Assembly: GCA_024244665.1 (NCBI GenBank)
Contig: JAAEOI010000532.1
Location: forward strand, 1-9,989
Reading direction: 5' to 3'
DNA: 9,989 bases
Source: Bacteroidota bacterium
GTDB lineage: Bacteria > Bacteroidota > Bacteroidia > Bacteroidales > GCA-2748055
Shown here: positions 6,535 through 9,989 of the stretch, piece after piece
Numbering within the stretch: position 1 is the first letter of the stretch
How the letters are laid out: the number at the start of each line of letters is the position of its first letter
Made by a program: the position numbers and the translations under genes
Notes under the pieces: generated by a model
The model's input: only the letters and a program-made list of their open reading frames with translations
Database searches by the model: none
What the model was told of the DNA's origin: nothing

Positions 6535-7985
6535 AAGAAGTCGCATTGTTAACCCTGCTTGTACTCCTTTTTGCTTCATGTAATCAAACGGAGAAAAAGA
6601 ACACTGAAAATCCCAATATCATCATTGTGTTTATTGATGATGAAGGCTATGGCGATGTGGGTTGCTATGGAGCAACAGGCTTTGAAACACCTAATCTGGA
6701 TCAGATGGCAAGCAAGGGAATGCGTTTTACCAATTTCTATTCTGCCCAGGCTGTTTGCAGTGCTTCGCGCGCAGGACTTCTAACAGGTTGCTATCCAAAC
6801 AGGATCGGGATTTCCGGAGCGTTGTTCCCTCATCATGAAATTGGATTAAATCAGGAAGAGTATACCATTGCTGAAATGTTGAAGGGGCAGGGATATGCAA
6901 CGGCTTGTTTCGGCAAATGGCACCTGGGATGGCAAAAAGAGTTTCTCCCGTTGCAGCATGGCTTTGATGAATATGTGGGTTTACCCTACTCAAACGATAT
7001 GTGGCCAAACAGCAATGTAACGGGAGAAAGGTTGCCGGAAGGCAAAGGAAGGGGATCATATCCGGAGCTCCCTCTTATTGTTGGAGATGAAATTTCAGAA
7101 AGAATTACGAGCCTTGAAGGCCAGGATAAACTGACCACACTGTATACCGAAAAGGCGGTCGATTTTATAGATCGAAATGCAGAGGGTCCCTTCTTTTTGT
7201 ATGTTCCGCATACCATGGGGCATATTCCTCTGGGAGTTTCCGACAAATTCAGGGGGAAAAGCGAACAGGGGCTTTATGGGGACGTGATGATGGAAATTGA
7301 TTGGTCGGTCGGTGAGATCATGCGTACACTGGAGAAAAACAACATCGTTGACAATACCATTGTGATCTTCACCACTGATAACGGCCCCTGGCTGAATTTT
7401 GGAAACCATGGAGGATCTGCAGGCGGACTACGGGAAGGGAAAACCACCAGTTGGGAAGGCGGACAAAGGGTTCCATTTATTATTCGCTGGCCGGAGAAAG
7501 TTCCGGCCGGAACGGTGTGCAATAAACTGGGATGTGCAATTGACCTCTTGCCTACACTGGCGGGAATTACAGATGCAGCATTGTCTGAAAATAAAATTGA
7601 TGGCGTTGATATCGGATCACTTTTTAAGGGCGATTTTGAATCAGAACCCCGCGAAACCATCCTGTACTATCTTGGTAAGAATAATCTAAATGCTGTTCGA
7701 AAGGGAAACTGGAAACTTGTCTTGCCACACACCTATCGATCGTACAATGCAGAGCCAGGAAACGACGGACACGGGGGTAAAAGAATAAGCCGGGTAATCG
7801 AAGAACCTGAATTGTATAATATGATGCGCGATCCGGGAGAACAGTACAATGTTTTTGAATACCATCCTGAGAAGGTCGAAGAAATCATGGCAGTCGTGGA
7901 ACAAGCCCGTGAAGAGTTGGGGGATCTGAATGTGGGAATAGAAAAAGGAAGCGAAAACAGGGAGATTGGAAATCTCAGCAATTAA
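6525..7985 (+). CDS. Formylglycine-dependent sulfatase, lipoprotein
   Basis: Arylsulfatase-type (S1 family) hydrolase of 486 residues that removes sulfate esters, probably from a glycan, in the periplasm or at the cell surface. A short hydrophobic signal ends in FASC (Cys19), a lipoprotein-like lipobox. The catalytic domain begins at residue 31 with NIIIVFIDDEGYGDVG, giving the metal ligands Asp38 and Asp39. Cys78 lies in CSASRAGLLTG, the C-x-[P/A]-x-R signal converted to formylglycine by a maturase. GKWHLG (Lys131, His133), PHTMGH (His229 region), TTDNG (Asp285, Asn286) and the GGLREGKTTSWEGG loop complete the active site. The C-terminal region has NAVRKGNWKLVLP and PELYNMMRDPGEQYN, normal for the family. 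Length and motif order are complete, so it looks functional. An in-frame ATG at 6531 (MKEVALL) is an equally good or better start. Neighbouring GH109-like and SusC sequences suggest glycan use; the exact substrate cannot be told. Confidence 0.93.
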   Translation: MVMKEVALLTLLVLLFASCNQTEKKNTENPNIIIVFIDDEGYGDVGCYGATGFETPNLDQMASKGMRFTNFYSAQAVCSASRAGLLTGCYPNRIGISGALFPHHEIGLNQEEYTIAEMLKGQGYATACFGKWHLGWQKEFLPLQHGFDEYVGLPYSNDMWPNSNVTGERLPEGKGRGSYPELPLIVGDEISERITSLEGQDKLTTLYTEKAVDFIDRNAEGPFFLYVPHTMGHIPLGVSDKFRGKSEQGLYGDVMMEIDWSVGEIMRTLEKNNIVDNTIVIFTTDNGPWLNFGNHGGSAGGLREGKTTSWEGGQRVPFIIRWPEKVPAGTVCNKLGCAIDLLPTLAGITDAALSENKIDGVDIGSLFKGDFESEPRETILYYLGKNNLNAVRKGNWKLVLPHTYRSYNAEPGNDGHGGKRISRVIEEPELYNMMRDPGEQYNVFEYHPEKVEEIMAVVEQAREELGDLNVGIEKGSENREIGNLSN

Positions 7986-7995
7986 GAGTCCCCGG

Positions 7996-9140
7996 TTATG
8001 CTGAGGTTAAAAACATCCAGGCTGGAATTAGTTTTATTGTATAATCCTCCAATTCAAACATATCTGTTTGATCGTGTGTAACGATAACACCCTCTTTCAA
8101 ACCATTTAGCTCTCTTTCCATATTCATGTCATCCACCTTATAACATACTTGGATGCAATGTGCCGCCTTTCCTTTATTCATCACAACATAATCGCACTCC
8201 CCATTTTTGTTAAAGTAGAAAATGTCTTTATGATTTCTCCTCAATTGGAGATATACTACATTTTCAAGTTGACGGCCAAGATCCTCCGTAAAAGTGTTTT
8301 TTATTTGATGAAAAACACCAAGGTCAGTGGCATATACTTCTTTGGGTTTCGGTTTTGGGCTTTAATCGAATAATCGAAACGTGAAACAAAATCAACCACA
8401 TATGAGTCCCGCAAGTATGAAAGATAGTCGATTATAGTGGTTGTTGCTGTTATTCCAAATAGCCCGGTTAGCCTTCGGGCCGAAACCTGTTTCCCAATAT
8501 TGGATACAAGAAACACTGTCAATTCCCTTTATGCATTCACATGGCGAATATTGTGCCGCTCTGCAATGTCGCGATAAAGAATGTCATCAATTAGCTGTTG
8601 CAGTATAACCCCCTTTTTGTTCTTAACATATTCAGGCATTCCCCCTGTTTGCAGATAATAATCAAAACTATCTACACTTTTGTCCAGCCCTTTAAATGAT
8701 AAAAACTCTTTATACGAAAATGGGTATAACTCTGTTGTTAAATGCCTTCCAGTAAGATGTGTTCCAAGTTCTTTGCTCAAAAGTGAAGCGTTGGAACCTG
8801 CAATGAAAACCAGGAAATTTTCATTCAATTTTTGATTGATAAAGACTTCCCAATTAGAGATATTCTGTATCTCATCGAAAAACAGAATCTTGATTTCACG
8901 TTTTTCAATCTCAACATTTAGTCGCGTAAAATCAGAAGTTTCAAAGGCTGATAGTCGTATATCTTCAAAATTGAGAAATAGAGCCTTTTCTTTTCTCTGT
9001 TTTAATATTTGTAACATTAAGGTGCTCTTCCCACATCGTCTGATACCCGAGATTATTTCCCGACGTAATCCTTCCTCATTTTTGTCAATTTCGCGATTCT
9101 GTGCATCAAGAACAGATGCTTAAGCATCTTGTGATATCAT
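7996..9140 (-). pseudogene. Broken AAA_14/DUF4143 family ATPase
   Basis: Bacterial and archaeal ATPases of this family (AAA_14 plus C-terminal DUF4143) have no settled function. The ancestral reading starts at ATG 9140 (MISQDA), hits an in-frame TAA at 9122-9120, and continues as ASVLDAQNREIDKNEEGLRR. Walker A is SGIRRCGKSTL (about 9050-9020), Walker B ILFFDEIQN, then FIAGSNASLLS, LTGRHLTTELYPFSYKEF and TGGMPEYV. A second in-frame TAA at 8531-8529 interrupts HVNA-stop-RELTVFLVSNIGKQVS. Near 8335-8345 the frame shifts by one base at the KK-VYATDLGVFHQIK junction of DUF4143. The third piece runs through EDLGRQLENVVYLQLRR to IPAWMFLTSA and a TAA at 7998-7996. The stretch between the N-terminal helix and Walker A also looks shorter than usual. 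All lesions lie in one otherwise continuous family match. The region is visibly AT-richer than its neighbours, consistent with acquisition. Its 3' end is 10 bases from the convergent sulfatase stop. Confidence 0.88.
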
Positions 9141-9188
9141 AAGTTCTGCTGTATTTCTCAATACAAATACACCATAATGTACATTGCT

Positions 9189-9220
9189 AACAAACAAAAT
9201 AGTTTGTTGCCAGCAAACAA
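9189..9220. repeat. overlapping inverted repeats in the promoter region of the broken ATPase
   Basis: AACAAAC (9189-9195) and GTTTGTT (9202-9208) form a perfect 7-bp inverted repeat around AAAATA. The right arm also pairs imperfectly with GCAAAC (9213-9218), giving two mutually exclusive small hairpins or operator half-sites. They coincide with the candidate promoter, so an operator is possible, but short A/T-rich repeats of this kind also occur by chance. Confidence 0.3.
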
Positions 9221-9223
9221 CAA
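9195..9223 (-). promoter_or_regulatory. candidate Bacteroidota-type promoter for the broken ATPase gene
   Basis: On the minus strand, TTG (9223-9221) is followed after 19 bases by TATTTTG (9201-9195), close to the Bacteroidota -33 TTG and -7 TA..TTTG elements (one T short). The ancestral ATG at 9140 lies about 50 bases downstream. The pattern is short and the call is tentative. The rest of 9141-9275 contains no gene that I can see. Confidence 0.3.
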
Positions 9224-9275
9224 CTACGTTTTTCTAGTATAAACCTGAATAACTTCGGCCACCATATTTTCTTTT

Positions 9276-9989
9276 TTACTTAAGCACCCGGGTATCCCCG
9301 CTTCCATTCTCCAGGTTGATATCCATATTTGGCTTGTTGTATTCCCATGCCCCAGCGGTAAAGTCGGGTATTTTTATTGAGTTGGAGTTGTTGAGGACCG
9401 ACCATTCTGATAATTCAACTACCGAGCTAAAAGCAGCAGCATCATAAACATCCTGGTCCAGCGGCAAACCGTTTCGCAGGCAATCGATAATATGCCAGAC
9501 ATTAATCAGGTCCGATCCACCGTGACCGCTTTCCAGATCTGCTCCCAGTCCTTTTCTGAACTCTTCAAATTTATGCAATATGCCTGGCTTGTATTTTTGC
9601 AAAAGCTCGTCATAGGTTTTTTTGTCGGTCCAGTTGTGGTTCCCGGTGGATATCCTGGGCGGGGCCGGATCGTAAAGAATGGAACCCTCTGTGCCATAAA
9701 CACCATGTATCAGATTGTGGGGAGAGGGTGAAGTGGCATCGTGCTGTATGTTGAGCGTGCGCCCCTGTTTTGTCCTGATAAGCATGGAACTCATGTTCCC
9801 GCGGTATTCCATTTTTGCAAATTCCTCAAAGAAGGGGTCATCCCTGGCCAACTCTTTGGCCTTGTTGGCCATCATGAAGTCTTTGCTCTCCACAGAAACC
9901 ATAAAATCGAAGCGGTCGCCCCGGTTGATGTTCATCATCTGTGCAATGGGACCCATGCCATGGGTAGGGTAGATGTTGCCTTTTCTGGA
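9276..9989 (-). CDS. GH109-like Gfo/Idh/MocA-family protein, N-terminus beyond the window
   Basis: C-terminal 237 codons of an NAD-dependent oxidoreductase-fold glycosidase, similar to GH109 alpha-N-acetylgalactosaminidases, which use bound NAD in an oxidation-elimination mechanism. The frame runs open to the window edge, so the real start is upstream on the minus strand. Near the edge it reads GNIYPTHGMGPIAQMMNINR, the conserved YPTHG.GP region. It continues with RGDRFDFMVS, YRGNMSSMLIRTKQGRT, LNIQHDATSPSPHN, SGHGGSDL, CLRNGLPLDQDVYDAAAFS, SVVELSEWSV and KIPDFTAGAW. These are the GH109-type landmarks in the right order. The C-terminus has an extra tail of about 20 residues after AGAW. Family members often carry a Tat or lipoprotein signal, which would lie outside the window. 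The sulfatase nearby fits breakdown of mucin- or glycosaminoglycan-like glycans. Activity as a glycosidase, rather than a plain dehydrogenase, is inferred from similarity. Confidence 0.88.
   Translation of the reverse strand, partial: SRKGNIYPTHGMGPIAQMMNINRGDRFDFMVSVESKDFMMANKAKELARDDPFFEEFAKMEYRGNMSSMLIRTKQGRTLNIQHDATSPSPHNLIHGVYGTEGSILYDPAPPRISTGNHNWTDKKTYDELLQKYKPGILHKFEEFRKGLGADLESGHGGSDLINVWHIIDCLRNGLPLDQDVYDAAAFSSVVELSEWSVLNNSNSIKIPDFTAGAWEYNKPNMDINLENGSGDTRVLK

Noticed and set aside
7274..7660. Minus-strand ORF of 128 residues within the sulfatase
   Set aside because: Antisense to the conserved sulfatase domain, and no recognisable domain.
8836..9123. Plus-strand ORF of 95 residues over the ATPase
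   Set aside because: Antisense to the Walker A/B region of the AAA_14 family match; composition is a low-complexity Ser/Arg/Phe shadow.
1..9989. CRISPR array, tRNA, rRNA, transposase or phage genes
   Set aside because: No regularly spaced repeats, cloverleaf-like sequence, or transposase or phage protein motifs were seen on either strand.

Overview
The window looks like a chromosomal segment of a member of the Bacteroidota (Bacteroidales/Marinilabiliales-like). This is inferred from protein families, not from a marker gene. The clues are a SusC/RagA TonB-dependent receptor remnant, a lipoprotein-type sulfatase, a GH109-like Gfo/Idh/MocA protein, the Bacteroidota style of FtsX/MacB permease, and weak Shine-Dalgarno sites. 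No rRNA, tRNA, CRISPR array or insertion sequence was seen.

Layout: (1) 3-1546 (+) is the 3' part of an FtsX/MacB-type ABC permease. An internal deletion with a frame change near base 100-130 joins the periplasmic domain to the middle of the first FtsX domain. (2) 1547-1788 is a short intergenic region holding one weak minus-strand mini-ORF. (3) 4235-1789 (-) is a two-gene operon: an APC-family amino-acid permease followed, through a 1-base TAATG overlap, by a lysine 6-dehydrogenase-like enzyme. A promoter candidate lies at 4303-4275. (4) 4236-4904 is a degenerate gap with a strong minus-strand intrinsic terminator and a decayed, internally deleted SusC remnant on the plus strand. (5) 6212-4905 (-) is a LYS9-type saccharopine dehydrogenase. 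(6) 6525-7985 (+) is a secreted lipoprotein sulfatase of the formylglycine type. (7) 9140-7996 (-) is an AAA_14/DUF4143 ATPase broken by two in-frame TAA codons and one frameshift, visibly AT-richer than its surroundings. (8) 9989-9276 (-) is the C-terminal part of a GH109-like NAD-dependent glycosidase/oxidoreductase, cut by the window edge.

Two functional themes appear. The first is basic amino-acid catabolism: a permease plus two different enzymes of the saccharopine dehydrogenase fold, which could each yield 2-aminoadipate semialdehyde, one from lysine and one from saccharopine. No lysine-ketoglutarate reductase is visible. The second is breakdown of sulfated or N-acetylhexosamine-containing glycans by the sulfatase and the GH109-like enzyme, with the SusC remnant perhaps marking a lost polysaccharide utilisation locus. 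A striking property of the window is the density of broken genes: three recognisable proteins are damaged by internal deletions, frameshifts or nonsense codons, while the enzymes between them look intact. I see no convincing new defence or mobile system; the best leads are the paired saccharopine-fold enzymes with their permease, and the deletion-scarred genes.
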